In this document: in pieces, positions 32,480-43,478 of the stretch
Layout: every line of letters starts with the position of its first letter
How positions within the stretch are numbered: the stretch's first letter is position 1
Source of the DNA: Dromiciops gliroides
Taxonomy: Eukaryota > Chordata > Mammalia > Microbiotheria > Microbiotheriidae
Direction of reading: 5' to 3'
Assembly: GCF_019393635.1 (NCBI RefSeq)
Contig: NC_057866.1
Coordinates: forward strand, 12,410,223 to 12,474,222
Length of the DNA: 64,000 bases
Position numbers and translations under genes: made by a program
The notes under the pieces: generated by a model
Databases searched by the model: none
What the model saw: only the letters and a program-made list of their open reading frames with translations
Told to the model about the DNA's origin: nothing

Positions 32480-33059
32480 GGGTTGGACCGAACAAGGAAG
32501 AGAAAAGAGCGAGGCCCATGCAAATGAAAAGCAAACGGCATGCAAATGCCTGGCCCCACGAGCCCTCCCGCGGCCACGTGCCGGTGCCAGCAAGGCTGAG
32601 GCGAGGGAAGGGTTAAAGTCCTGGCGCACCCCCCCTCCCCCCCCCGGCCTCCCGGCCCCTCCCTCCCGGCCCCGCCCCTCCCGGCGGAGGAGGCGGAAAT
32701 GCCCGAGCGCTGGAGGCCACGGGCCGGAAAGAACCGAAGCGCCTCCGGAAGTGGCCGAAGCGCGGGCGCCCGTCCTTCGGGCGCAGCCGGAAGGGTTCCG
32801 GAAGGGCTCGGCGCTGAGGCAGGGCTCCGTCGGGACGAATCGAACCGCGGGACCCGGGACGCGGGCCGGGGGGCCGGAAGCAGCTGAGCGGGCCCGGCGC
32901 CGGCCTCGGCGCGTCCTGGGCGGGAAGCGGCGGCGGCGGCGCGGGATGAGCCGGGGCTGAGGAGGCGGCGGCGCCGGGGCCGGGGCGCCGAGCAGGGCCG
33001 AGCAGCACCGGGACCTTCCAGCGGCCGAGCCGGGCGTCCGCGGGCCCCGTCGGGCGGCC
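32480..33059 (+). promoter_or_regulatory. MTA2: MTA2 promoter and 5' UTR (CpG island, paired octamers, ETS sites)
   Basis: Two perfect ATGCAAAT octamers at 32518-32525 and 32540-32547, same strand, start to start 22 bases, are followed by CACGTG at 32575. The CpG island from about 32620 carries repeated CGGAAG ETS-type cores between 32750 and 32805, as expected for a TATA-less start. The ATG at 33060 has context GCGGCCATGG. Confidence 0.65.
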
Positions 33060-36000
33060 ATGGCGGCCAACATGTACCGGGTGGGGGGTGAGTACCGCGC
33101 GCCCGCGGCCCCGCCGCAACCGGAACCGAGCTCACCGGGACCGGGCCAAAGGGAGGGGGGGAATGGGTGTGTGTGGGGGTCTCGCGGCTGGCTGGGGGCC
33201 AGGAGTAGGGCGCATGCGTGCATGGGGAGCCTTGCTGGGGGGTCCGGGAGGGGAGGGCGCGTGCGCGCCCCCCCCCGGGGGGGGCCTCAGGGGTCCCGGG
33301 CGGGGGGCTGGGGGAGGGACGCAGCCGGGGCGGCGGGACTGTGCTTCATGAACTTGACCGCTAGAGCCGCCGCGGGCCCCCCTCCCCCCCACTGAGCCCC
33401 CTGGCGCTCGTGGCCCCGGGCCGGGAGCGTGCACTGTTGGCCCGTCTTGTACTGCTCTTAGTGCTTGGCGCCCCGTCCCCTATCGCGATAGGGACGCCCC
33501 TGGGGCACAGCTCGTGCCTGGATCCGCTGTCAGCCTGAGGGACGCCCCCGGGGCACCGCTTGCTCCGGGATCCCCTGTCGCGATAGCGCCCCCCGGCGAA
33601 GCTCATGCCGGGGTCCCCTGTCGGGTTGGGGCTAGCGGGCCAGATGGGGCTGGGGTGGGGACTGCAGAGCTTCCCCGATCCTTGGTGGGAGACTCGGAGT
33701 TTTTCTTTCTGGAGGGGAGGGGAGTAAAGCGCCGAGTTGATCAGCGGACCCAACTCCTGGCTCTTTGGCCGGAGCGCAGCAGTAACTTTCCCTCCTCGCC
33801 CCGGGTCTCTTCCCGTTGGTGTTAGAGACCCGGTTTGAACCTCGCTTTTAGCGGCTCCGGCCCCTGCACCCTGGCCTTGTCCACCACCCTCCTCTTCGGG
33901 GGCCCCTAGGAGACCCCGATCAAGTATAACACAGCCCCTGGCCCGCATGGAACGGAATCCGTGTGGAAGGAGGGATGGCAGTGATAGCAAAGGGACTCCT
34001 GGAGAAGTCCTGACTGAGGCTGTCCTGGGGCAAGGCTACTTGTAACAATCTGGCGGGGCTGGGCTGGGCTGGGCTGGGCTGGGAGTCACTCGGGGCTTGT
34101 CTGATTCAAATACTATAACAGGTCGCAGCTCCGGGGCTGCCCTTGGCCTTGTCACCGTCCCACCCCGACCTCTTTTGATGAATTGTTCCTTCTCATCTTT
34201 GTAAAGATACTTCAGGCCTTCGGGCTGAGGAGGGCTGAGGAGGGATTATCTGGGGTTGTCTTTTGTCCCAGTACTTGGAACACAGTCCCTGCTGATTGAT
34301 TGGATGGATCATGGGGACGGATGGCAAGGGAACCCTTCGCTGCTACTTTTACTTGCCCTATAGTCCAGTCCTCATCTCCCCTTCTCCCCCTCCTTTTCAA
34401 GCCCCCCCCTTTCCTTTTTTCCTTTTGTATTCCTTCTCCCTCATTTAGCTGTCTCAAGCTTAAGCAGCTTCTTCGAGTTTAGAGCTTAGGCTCTCCCACC
34501 TCTTGACCTCCTGGCTCTTCCCCACTGCAGATTACGTCTATTTTGAGAACTCCTCCAGCAATCCTTACCTGGTGAGAAGGATTGAGGAGCTCAATAAGGT
34601 GAGTGTGTGTGCGCATGCTCGAGCAGGGGAGGTGGGGGGGGGAGGCCGGGGGATCATTACAGTGAAACATGCCTAGGAGAATGTGAGCTGAAGGGTTGGT
34701 ACAGGAACACATGCTTGGGGGTGGGGGGGGGGGGGCCTTGTCAGCTTCATTTCCTCAACATGGCCTCAAAGGACAGAACTTGGGGCAGTGGGCAGAAGTT
34801 AGGAAAAGGTAGATTTCAGCTCAATCTGAGGACAGACTTCCCAGCCAGAAGCTCTAGTTCCCAGAGCTGTCTAAGAGTGGAAAGGGAAGGCTGAGGAAGG
34901 AACCAGTTTCTCCCGGAGCCTCCAGATGAAAGCTGCAATATTGGTCCGACTCTTATTCTGGTGTTTAGGATGGGGGTTGTGTCCTTCTCAAAAGGGTCTC
35001 CTTCCTGTCTTAGGCATCCTGAAGTGTCTTTGCTGGGTTTATTTTGGCCCTGGCCTAGTTCTGAGCTCCTTGGGGTGGCAGGGGACTTGGGAGGCCCTGG
35101 GACTGAGCAGCGTGAACACTCTTGGGCGCATAATTTCTTGAGGTCTTTATAAAATCTATTCCTTCTTACGGGCTCCTTTTCCTTAGATCTACTTTCTCTA
35201 ACACCCAGTTTCCACTACTTTGCCCTTTCTTCCCAGACTGCAAATGGGAATGTGGAGGCAAAAGTTGTCTGCCTTTTCAGAAGACGGGACATCTCGAGCA
35301 GCCTCAATAGCCTGGCTGACAGCAATGCCAGTGAGTCTTTTCTCTCCTTCCCCTCATGTCCTCAGGCCTGGGCAGCTCCCTGCAGTTGTTTCCTCTGGTC
35401 TCATGACCAAGGCTGGGGGGATGAATTTTGGGATGGGGGATGTAGATATGCATGGAGGGGTTTGGGTTTGTTTTCACTTTTCACGTGTCAGAAAAGTAGA
35501 ACGGAGGAGGAATGTGATGCTGAGAGCCAAAATGTGGGTTTTAAGTTGGGGAGGACAATAGGAGATGGGGGAAGTATGAAAGGGTAGAGACAGTGAACTT
35601 AATCATAGAAAAATGGGGACTGGTGGCTAAGTTTTGGGTGAACTAGTTATGAGCAGAGAATGAGAAGGATTGTGTTAAGGGGAAGTGGAGAAGGGAAGGA
35701 CCAAAACACAGTGTGTCCTGTCTTGGGAAATAGGGGAGATGGTTTGTTTAAATACTGAAGGATTTGGCTGTGCAGGTGATAAGGCTATGTCTGGTTTGGA
35801 CAGAATTAGAGACTTTTCTAAGAGAAGGAACTTCCTGAATTTTCTTTCTCATTCCCCTTTTCCTTTTCCTTCTCTTTGTTTTCTCTCTTCCTCCTTCCCT
35901 CCTTTCCTTTCCATTCTTCACTTCTTTTTTCCTTTTTCTTTCTTCCCCCAGTTGCTAGTCATCTCTGTCCTCCCCCTTTTCCTTTTTGATCTCTTTGCCC

Positions 36001-39000
36001 CCCTCCATTGATATTTCTATTTTCAACTTCTTAGACCAAGGTTCCAGCACTAAAGGGTTAATGGGGAACAAGGCTCTCCAAGTTTCATAGCCCCATGGGG
36101 TTTACTGCCCCATCTGGCAGGGGCTGACCTTGGCTTTGTCCAATCAGAAGGGGTTTGGGGGGTGTGGTCCCCTTTCCTTAGCCCTGGTTTCCGGAGCACA
36201 GGCGAGGGGAGGAGTCAGCTGCAAGCTCCTCCCCCCCACCCCATCTCCCTCTTAGTTGGAACAATGGCCAATGGGCCTGGGCTTGTTGCTATCCTACCCT
36301 TTCTCCTTTGCTTGGCGCCCATCCCTGTTAACCCTTTACAACTGGGCTTCTTAGCCAGCCTAAGGCCTTTGGTGGGGGCAGGACAGCGTTGGTGTTGGGC
36401 TGGAAGTTCTGGCTCTGAGAGGTAAACACTATGAGCCAGACAAAGAGCAAGTGACATTCAGAGTTTTGCAGGTCATGCTTTAGGGTGGGGAGGCCTGGGA
36501 AGGTGAGGATGAGTTTGGGTAGGCACAGCTGGTGTGGGTTCACAGGGCTTTTATTCCTGTTGGCAGCCCCAGTGGGACAAGTGCTGCCTGCATGTTGTGA
36601 GACCAGCTTCAACCCTTGGGACCTGGGGTAGGGGGAGTGTAGGAGGATCGTTCCAGAAGCTCTTCAGTATCAGCTTTAAACCTAGAGCATTCGGGACAGT
36701 GTGTGACTGGAGCCAAGATGGAGGGAAGGTAGAAAAGATGGTGGCAGCCCAGGAATGAGAGGCAGGCATGGGGGGGGGGCGTGGCAAGGAGATGAACCGG
36801 TGTGGTCCCCCTCCCTCCCGGCTGCCCTTTATTCTCTTTCCTCTCCCAGGGGAGTTTGAGGAAGAATCCAAGCAGCCAGGAGTCTCCGAACAGCAGAGGC
36901 ACCAGCTGAAGCACCGGGAGCTTTTCCTTTCCAGACAGTTTGAATCGTTGCCAGCCACCCATATACGGTAGGGGATGGGGCCCTACCCGCCAGCTCTTCC
37001 TCCTCTTTAGCTGGGATGGGGTAGGGACCCCTGCTCCCAGAGCCATGGGGAGGGGGATCAGGGAACATCCTGTGGGATGAAGATTGGGAATTGGGGACTT
37101 GGTGACCTTTCCTTCCCCTTCTTACAGTGGGAAATGCAGTGTGACATTACTGAATGAGACGGACATTCTGAGCCAGTACCTGGAGAAGGAGGTGACCAAG
37201 AGCGCCACGTTGGCAGAAGGGAGGGCTCTGCCTGGTGCTGCTATAGGGCTGAGAGATGTTGGGGGGGTGCTGCAGAGGGGGCACAGCCTCCCCTCCCGTA
37301 GCTAGTAGAGCTCCTGCTGCCCTCCAAGAGTTTGCATGGGCACGCACAATGGCTGCAGAGCCAGTTCATGTTGGTGGTGACTGGATGCTTCAGAAAGCGT
37401 TCATTTAGATTAGCAAGTGTGGCTTGAGTTGAGCCTCGAGGGTGAGGGGGTAGGGGGTGGGGGTGGGCTGGGGGAGGCGTATCTGGTTGGGCCAGCTGAG
37501 AGTACCTAAGGTACAGTGGGCCTGAGCCAGAGGCAGATGGCCAGCAGGGAACCAGAGAATGCATGATGGGGAGTGACCCAATGAAGTTGGAGAGGCAGGT
37601 TGGGGGCAGCTTGTTTTGGGTCAGGAGTTTATATGGGATCCTAAAGGTAATAGGAAGTTTATTGAATGGGAGAAGGGGGCTATAGCATAGGAAGAGCTGG
37701 TTTTTGTCTTTCCTTAAGAAAATAACCTCGATGGCTCTGGGGAGGCAAAGAGATCCATCAGGAGGCTGGCATAATGGTCTAGGACACCAAGGGCCTGAAG
37801 CAGCCTGGCGGCAGAAGGGATTGGGTCAGAGGGGTTCTGAGATATGGAAATAATTGGATTTCATGATTGGGTATGCGGGGTGAGGAGGGAAGGAGGAGGC
37901 AAAGCTCGAGGACCCCAGGTGGGCCTGGTTTGGGATGAGAGAATGATTTCTATTGGGCCAGTTTGAAGTGGTCGAGGCTCCAAGCTCCAAAGGCTGCTGG
38001 GGATCCTGGGGGAGGTGAAGGCTCATTTCAGCCGCTTCCCCACCATCATGTTTCAGGACTGCTTCTTCTACTCCTTGGTGTTTGACCCTGTGCAGAAAAC
38101 CCTTCTGGCCGACCAGGGAGAGATCCGGGTTGGCTGCAAGTACCAAGCAGAGATCCCCGAGCGGCTGGCCGAAGGTAAGGCCTTACAGTCAAGGCAGGAG
38201 GGGGTGGGGGAGAAAGGGGGAGATAGAGAAGCTAAAGGGAGGGATCCAGTAGAGGGGGATCCTGAAGTGAGTGAGGATGTTGGGCACTGTCTCAGCAAGG
38301 AGGGGGGAGTCTAGAGGTGTGCCCTCAACCATTTCTCTTTCATGGAGATAACACTTTTCTTTCCAGGTGAATCTGATAATCGAAATCAGCAGAAGATGGA
38401 AATGAAAGTCTGGGATCCAGACAACCCTTTGACTGACCGGCAGATCGACCAGTTCCTCGTTGTTGCCCGGTAAGGGCCTGGTGGCTGACGATGGCCCGAG
38501 GTTGGGGGAGGTGTGGACCCAAGGTCTTGGGCCCAGTTGGCACCCTTGAGGGTGTCCTTATTTTCCCTGTGGTGTTTCCCACCTTCCCTTCCCCATTTCC
38601 TCGAAGCTTCCTTCCGTCCCAGTGACCCACCCTTCCTCCCCTAGAGCGGTGGGCACCTTCGCCAGGGCCCTGGACTGCAGCAGTTCTATTCGGCAGCCGA
38701 GTCTGCACATGAGCGCTGCGGCGGCCTCCCGAGACATCACCCTGGTAAGCGGATATGGTCGGGCTTAGGCAAGGGGGGAGGGTCTTGGAGGGGGCAGAGG
38801 GATGGCCAGTGCCCGGCGTCCCTGGGCCATCACAGCATCCTCACTTGATGCCGCCCCCGTTGCAGTTCCACGCCATGGACACTCTGCAGCGGAATGGGTA
38901 TGACTTGGCCAAGGCCATGTCCACACTGGTGCCCCAGGGCGGCCCCGTGCTATGCCGGGATGAGATGGAAGAGTGGTCGGCCTCCGAGGCCATGCTTTTT

Positions 39001-41691
39001 GAGGAGGCGCTGGAGAAATACGGCAAGGATTTCAATGATATCCGTCAGGACTTTGTGAGTAGTCAGGCTGTGAGAAGGGCTAGGTTTGGAAGCAGCCGCC
39101 GCCGCCGCCGCAGCGAGGGGCTCGGGGTCCTGGGCTAGGGCGCCAGCTCACTCTACATCACCTCCCCAGCTCCCCTGGAAGTCTCTTGCCAGTATTGTCC
39201 AGTTCTATTACATGTGGAAAACCACTGACCGATACATCCAGCAGGTAAGGACCGGTCTGGGGGCCCTGGGAGGAAGACCTGGGGACCACCCCCCCCCCCA
39301 TGCCGGTGTCTCTCTTCTGTCACCTACAGAAAAGATTAAAAGCAGCCGAAGCTGATAGCAAACTGAAACAGGTCTACATCCCGACCTAGTAAGTGGGAGT
39401 GGCTGGGTGTGGGAGGGATACTACCCGGGCTGGAATGGGCTGAAGGCTGTCCTGTAGCCACCAGAGCCAGCTTGGGCAGACACCATCCTCTCTCATGCTC
39501 TTTCCTGTGCCTCCAGCACCAAGCCGAACCCGAACCAGATCATCTCTGTGGGGTCCAAGCCTGGCATGAATGGGGCCGGATTCCAGAAGGGGCTGACCTG
39601 CGAGAGCTGCCACAGTGAGTGCTGGAGCCTGCCGGGGCCTGGGCTGCTTCAGCTTGGGGGGAGGGGCTGGGCTGGTCCCTTCTGACCGATAACCCCACTG
39701 GCTGACCTGCCTCTGTTTCTCTAGCCACCCAGTCAGCACAGTGGTATGCCTGGGGGCCCCCCAACATGCAGTGCCGTCTTTGCGCCTCCTGTTGGATCTA
39801 CTGGAAGAAGTACGGGGGGCTGAAGACTCCCACACAGCTGGAGGGGGCAGCCCGGGGCACCAGTGTAAGGACTCTGGGCCTAGGTCTGGGGGGAATGGCC
39901 CAGGAAGACAAGGGCTTGAGAAACCTGCCTGTCCAGCTTGAGTAATGGGGAGGAAGTGGGCTGGCAGTATTGGCTCTGAGGTTCCCTTAGCTAGGGGCTC
40001 CAGAAGGGTGGGGTATGGGGCTTGGCCCTTTTGGGGGGTGGGTTTGGTCCAGAATGGTGAGGGCAGTAGGACCATGCCACTGATGCTGCCTTGTTTTCTC
40101 TTTCCACCAGGAACCACACTCCCGGGGCCACTTGTCTCGACCTGAAGCCCAGAGCCTTTCTCCATATACAACCAGCGCCAACAGGGCCAAGCTGCTGGCC
40201 AAGAACAGGCAGACCTTTCTGCTGCAGACCACTAAGCTGACCCGTCTTGCCCGTCGCATGTGCAGGGACCTGCTACAGCCAAGGAGGGCTGCCCGCAGAC
40301 CCTATGCCCCCATCAACGCCAATGCCATCAAGGCCGAGTGTGAGAATGGGCAGGAGAGATCTGTTGGAGGGAATGGGGGCAGCTTGTCCAAAGGTGTGTA
40401 GGCCGCCCCAATCTGGGCTGGCGGGGGGCTACCAGGCTTGATAATTCTTCTTTGTGTTCTCAGGCTCCATCCGGCTCCCTAAGGCAGCTAAGACGCCTCT
40501 CAAGATTCACCCCCTGGTGCGACTGCCCTTGGCAACCATCGTCAAAGACCTTGGTATGGGGCAGGGCGTGGTCCAGAAGGGCAAGGAATGCTTAGGAGAC
40601 TAAGGATTTCAGTGAGGCCTTTCTCTTTCTCTGTAGCTGCCCAGGCACCTCTGAAACCAAAAACCCCACGAGGCACAAAGACACCGATCAATAGGAACCA
40701 AATGACACAAAACCGGAGCTTGGGGGGCATTGTGGTGAAGCGTGCCTACGAGAGTGTGAGTTGGGGAGGCTTGACTTCCTTCCCTTGGTCTGTTTGGGGG
40801 TAGTGGTAATGGCAGAAAATACACGCGTGTGCCCATACTTTCAGACGTTCATGCATATACACAAGCTAACATTTATAAAACACTTTACAAACGTGAAGTC
40901 ATTTGATCCTCACAACAACCCTGGGAGGTCAGTGCTATGATTATAATCTCCATTTTACAGATGAGGAAACTGAGGCAGACAAGTGGTTAAGTGACTTGGC
41001 CAGGGTTACACAGCTAGTAAGTGTCTGAGACTGGATTTGAACCCAGGTCTCCCTGACTTCAGGCCCCGTGTTCTTACCCACTGTGCCCCTTGCTGCAGAG
41101 CAGCAGATTCCAGCCCATTGTGCGACAGTGCTTCCTTACCGTTAGCTTGTCCAGAAGTGGAATAGCAGGGGGTGGGCTCCTGGGACAGGGACGGTTGAGC
41201 CCAAGGGGATGGTGTTGAGGTCTCTGGCCTTCTGAAGGCTCCCCCTCCTCTTTTCCAGGTGGTTCCCTTTTCAGCCAATGGCAGGCCCCTTGCCTCAGGG
41301 ATTCGCTCAAGCACACAGCCAGCAGCCAAGCGGCAAAAGTTAAACCCTGCTGATGCTCCCAACCCGGTGGTATTTGTGGCCACAAAAGACACCAGGTAGG
41401 GAGCAGACTGGTGGTGCTGGGGACCCGGGTGGCTGATGGCACGGAGATTTGGGGTAGAGAGGGATGAGACAGTAAACTGGAAGAATGGGTTGGTCAGTGC
41501 CGCCCTGACCTCCTTTTCCTGCTAGGGCATTACGGAAGGCCTTGACTCATCTGGAAATGCGGCGGGCTGCAAGGCGGCCCAACTTACCGTTGAAAGTGAA
41601 GCCGCCACTGCCTCCGGTGCGGGCACCAATCCCACCACCTCTGCCCCCACACCCTGCCAGTACCAATGAGCCTATCGTCTTGGAGGATTGA
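33060..41691 (+). CDS. MTA2: Metastasis-associated protein MTA2 (NuRD subunit)
   Basis: Nuclear scaffold of the NuRD chromatin remodelling and deacetylase complex; binds HDAC1/2 and RBBP4/7. Exons: 33060-33087, 34531-34598, 35237-35330, 36850-36967, 37128-37191, 38057-38174, 38367-38469, 38645-38744, 38866-39054, 39170-39244, 39330-39388, 39517-39614, 39725-39864, 40111-40339, 40464-40553, 40637-40755, 41259-41395, 41526-41691; GT-AG, 664 aa (human 668). Domains in order: BAH (about 1-144), ELM2 (about 145-255), SANT (about 263-315; [22 protein letters not shown] read in two parts across exon 9), GATA-type zinc finger with Cys367, Cys370, Cys388, Cys391, then a basic C-terminal half with RRAARRP motifs and the NEPIVLED end. 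The exon 5 donor GAG|GTGACC is weak. The region after AYES is shorter than human and explains most of the length difference. Confidence 0.97.
33477..33640 (+). repeat. GC-rich minisatellite, about 48-bp unit, 3.5 copies (MTA2 intron 1)
   Basis: Units start at 33477, 33524, 33572 and 33615 with CCCCTATCGCGATAGGGACG, CCGCTGTCAGCCTGAGGGAC, CCCCTGTCGCGATAGCGCCC and CCCCTGTCGGGTTGGGG. The first unit holds a 12-bp palindrome CTATCGCGATAG (33480-33491). CpG-dense, just downstream of the MTA2 CpG-island promoter. Confidence 0.75.
34056..34083 (+). repeat. GGGCT pentanucleotide repeat (MTA2 intron 1)
   Basis: Five perfect GGGCT copies plus GGG. On the sense strand this offers at least four G-triplets with 2-nt loops, so a G-quadruplex is possible. 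Confidence 0.85.
35838..35995 (+). repeat. Long pyrimidine tract (MTA2 intron 3)
   Basis: About 155 bases of nearly pure C/T with few purines. It is a homopurine-homopyrimidine tract of the kind that can adopt triplex structures; no other content seen. Confidence 0.6.
40855..41097 (-). repeat. Near full-length MIR/CORE-type SINE in MTA2 intron 16, antisense
   Basis: AACATTTATAAAACACTTTACAAA, CCATTTTACAGATGAGGAAACTGAGG, AAGTGACTTGGCCAGGGTTACACAGC and GATTTGAACCCAGG follow in order, giving both the CORE and the tRNA-related half. It is well preserved compared with the other MIR remnants here. Confidence 0.75.
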
Positions 41692-42199
41692 GCATTCTGG
41701 GGGAAGGGAAGAGAGTAGAGGGGAGGGTGGCTTCCCTCCCGTGCTGTGGACAGGGGCATTTACCTGTGTGCTAGGGTCCTGGGAGGGGATCGAAGTGCTT
41801 GTTGTAGCTTCAGACACCAAGTCTGCTCTTCCTTGGCCTTCTTTAGGTCCTGGAGAAGCAGGAAAGTCCCCACATGGTATAGCCTGTTTGGGGGGGTGCA
41901 AAGGACTCAGTCCTGGGGCAGGTTTTTTTGGGGGGGAGGGTTTTTTAAAGTTTTTTTAATTTTTCCTCCCCTTATTGGGGAGTGTGGGAGGGGAAAGTAA
42001 GGTACCAGTTGGTACCTGTGGGGTTGGGGCGTGCGCTGCCATGTCTCAAGTCTTGTTTTTTCTAATTTGGGGTTTGACTCCCATCTGATGTCTGGACTTC
42101 ATTGGAGTTCGAGGCCTGTGAGCATGAGCACTGCCAGCTCCTGGGGCTCACTCCCCTTTCCCTTCCCCCACACCCCTGCCTTTTGTACACCAACTCAGA

Positions 42200-42205
42200 A
42201 ATAAA
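42200..42205 (+). terminator. MTA2: MTA2 poly(A) signal, proximal AATAAA
   Basis: AATAAA lies 509 bases after the MTA2 stop. A second AATAAA at 42262-42267 could serve as an alternative end about 60 bases further on. Confidence 0.82.
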
Positions 42206-42289
42206 GACCCTTTGTCCGTTTTTTAACCTTGGAATCTGTAATCCGTTCTTAGAGCAACAGAAATAAAAAGCTGTTTTTCTTCAGCCCCT

Positions 42290-43200
42290 CCTGGCTCTGT
42301 TGCTCTCTGCTGTGGGACTGGGTCTAGGGACAAGGGAGATCTGGTGGAGGGTGGACCATTCACAGGCCGTCCCAGGAGGGGCGTCGGAGAGCCTTGGTGC
42401 ACAATCTGGCATGCCTGGCATACCATCTGTTTGAGGGGACACCCTGGTCATGTGGTCCTCCAGATAGGAGCTGATTCTAGGGACTGGCCAAAGCCAGTAG
42501 GGATGAGTGGCTGGTCCCTTATTGGGGTCCGGGTGGGGCAGCCGGGGAGGACCTCTGCTTTCTACTGAGGAGTCAGTAGAAAGTCAGGCCCAGGCCCAGA
42601 GTCCCAGGGACGTTCATCCTGGCTCTGATGCCAGGACTCAACTCGGGAGGGGGAGGAGGCTGAAGGAAGGGGGGGAGGGGGTCGATGTGGGCCTGGGGGG
42701 CCTGGCTTAAGATCTGCCCCAGCTCAACCAAAGGGGGCAGCAGTTGGGCAAGTGCTGCATTCCGGGGACAGCTGCGGGCCGGCCTCGTGGCCAAGGCCTG
42801 CCCCGCGGGTGCCCACGCAGCCCCTGCCAGGTTCCCTGGGGCACGAGGGCATGGGAGCCGCTCCGCCTGAGGTCTCGCGTGGGCGTGCGGCTCCATCACA
42901 GGATCGGGGCCACGCCCACGGGGGTCCCCCACACCGAGGGTCAGAAGGGAAGCCAATGACCGGCTCGAGACCCCTCAGTGGGTGCGTCGTTTTGCGTGGG
43001 GTTCCGCCCAAACTCCTGTGCCTGAGAAGGGCGCAGTAGCTCTCGGGCTCGGGGCGGGACCGGGGGCAGGCCACCCTCCGGAAGGGGCCAGGCGGAGGCT
43101 CAGCGGTTAGAAGGCGGTGTTCCACAGGGACCTCCCCGCGCGGGGCCTCGCCGGTGACCGCCGCGGTCGCCTCTGCTACCCAAGGGGTGGAGCTAGGAGC
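42290..43200. other. MTA2-TUT1 intergenic region, no gene seen
   Basis: GC-rich unique sequence that becomes CpG-island-like from about 42780. Open frames of up to 163 codons on the minus strand have no recognisable protein and follow base composition. No repeat or RNA gene was recognised. Confidence 0.5.
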
Positions 43201-43229
43201 CCGGGACGGCTGCACGTACCTGGCCGCTC

Positions 43230-43478
43230 AGCCGTTGCTCATGAATATTCATGTGCGGTCAGGGCCAATCAACAACGGGCGCCGCTCAGAGCTGGCCAAT
43301 GGCGTTACAGCATGCAGATTAAACGGGGAGGGATGAAGCTGGAGACCCCGCGTGCAGCCCGAGCGGAACGAGCCCCAATCCCCGAGAGTGGCGGAAGTGC
43401 CTTCTTACTCGCGATCCCCGGCGACCCACTTCCGGTAGTGGCGGAAGTCGTGATAGGTTCGGCTCTGAAGCGGGAACT
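43230..43478 (+). promoter_or_regulatory. TUT1: TUT1 promoter: POU-like palindrome, twin CCAAT boxes, ETS sites
   Basis: CATGAATATTCATG (43240-43253) is a 14-bp palindrome like the POU-dimer MORE motif. Two CCAAT boxes at 43265-43269 and 43296-43300 are 31 bases apart, the three-helical-turn spacing of paired NF-Y sites. AGTGGCGGAAGT occurs twice (43387 and 43437, 50 apart), and ACTTCCG/CGGAAGT arms (43428, 43442) form an ETS inverted repeat just before the ATG at 43479. No TATA box. Confidence 0.65.

Noticed and set aside
32518-32547. Octamer pair as the distal element of an unannotated snRNA gene
   Set aside because: No proximal sequence element, TATA or snRNA-like sequence 150-250 bases away on either strand.
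32362-33223. Minus-strand open frames of 257 and 271 codons at the MTA2 promoter
   Set aside because: Arg/Pro/Gly/Ala-rich composition of a CpG island, with overlapping frames of similar length and no domain.
39086-39130. CCG triplet run near MTA2 exon 9 as an expandable coding repeat
   Set aside because: It lies in intron 9 after the donor at 39055 and is only about six units long.
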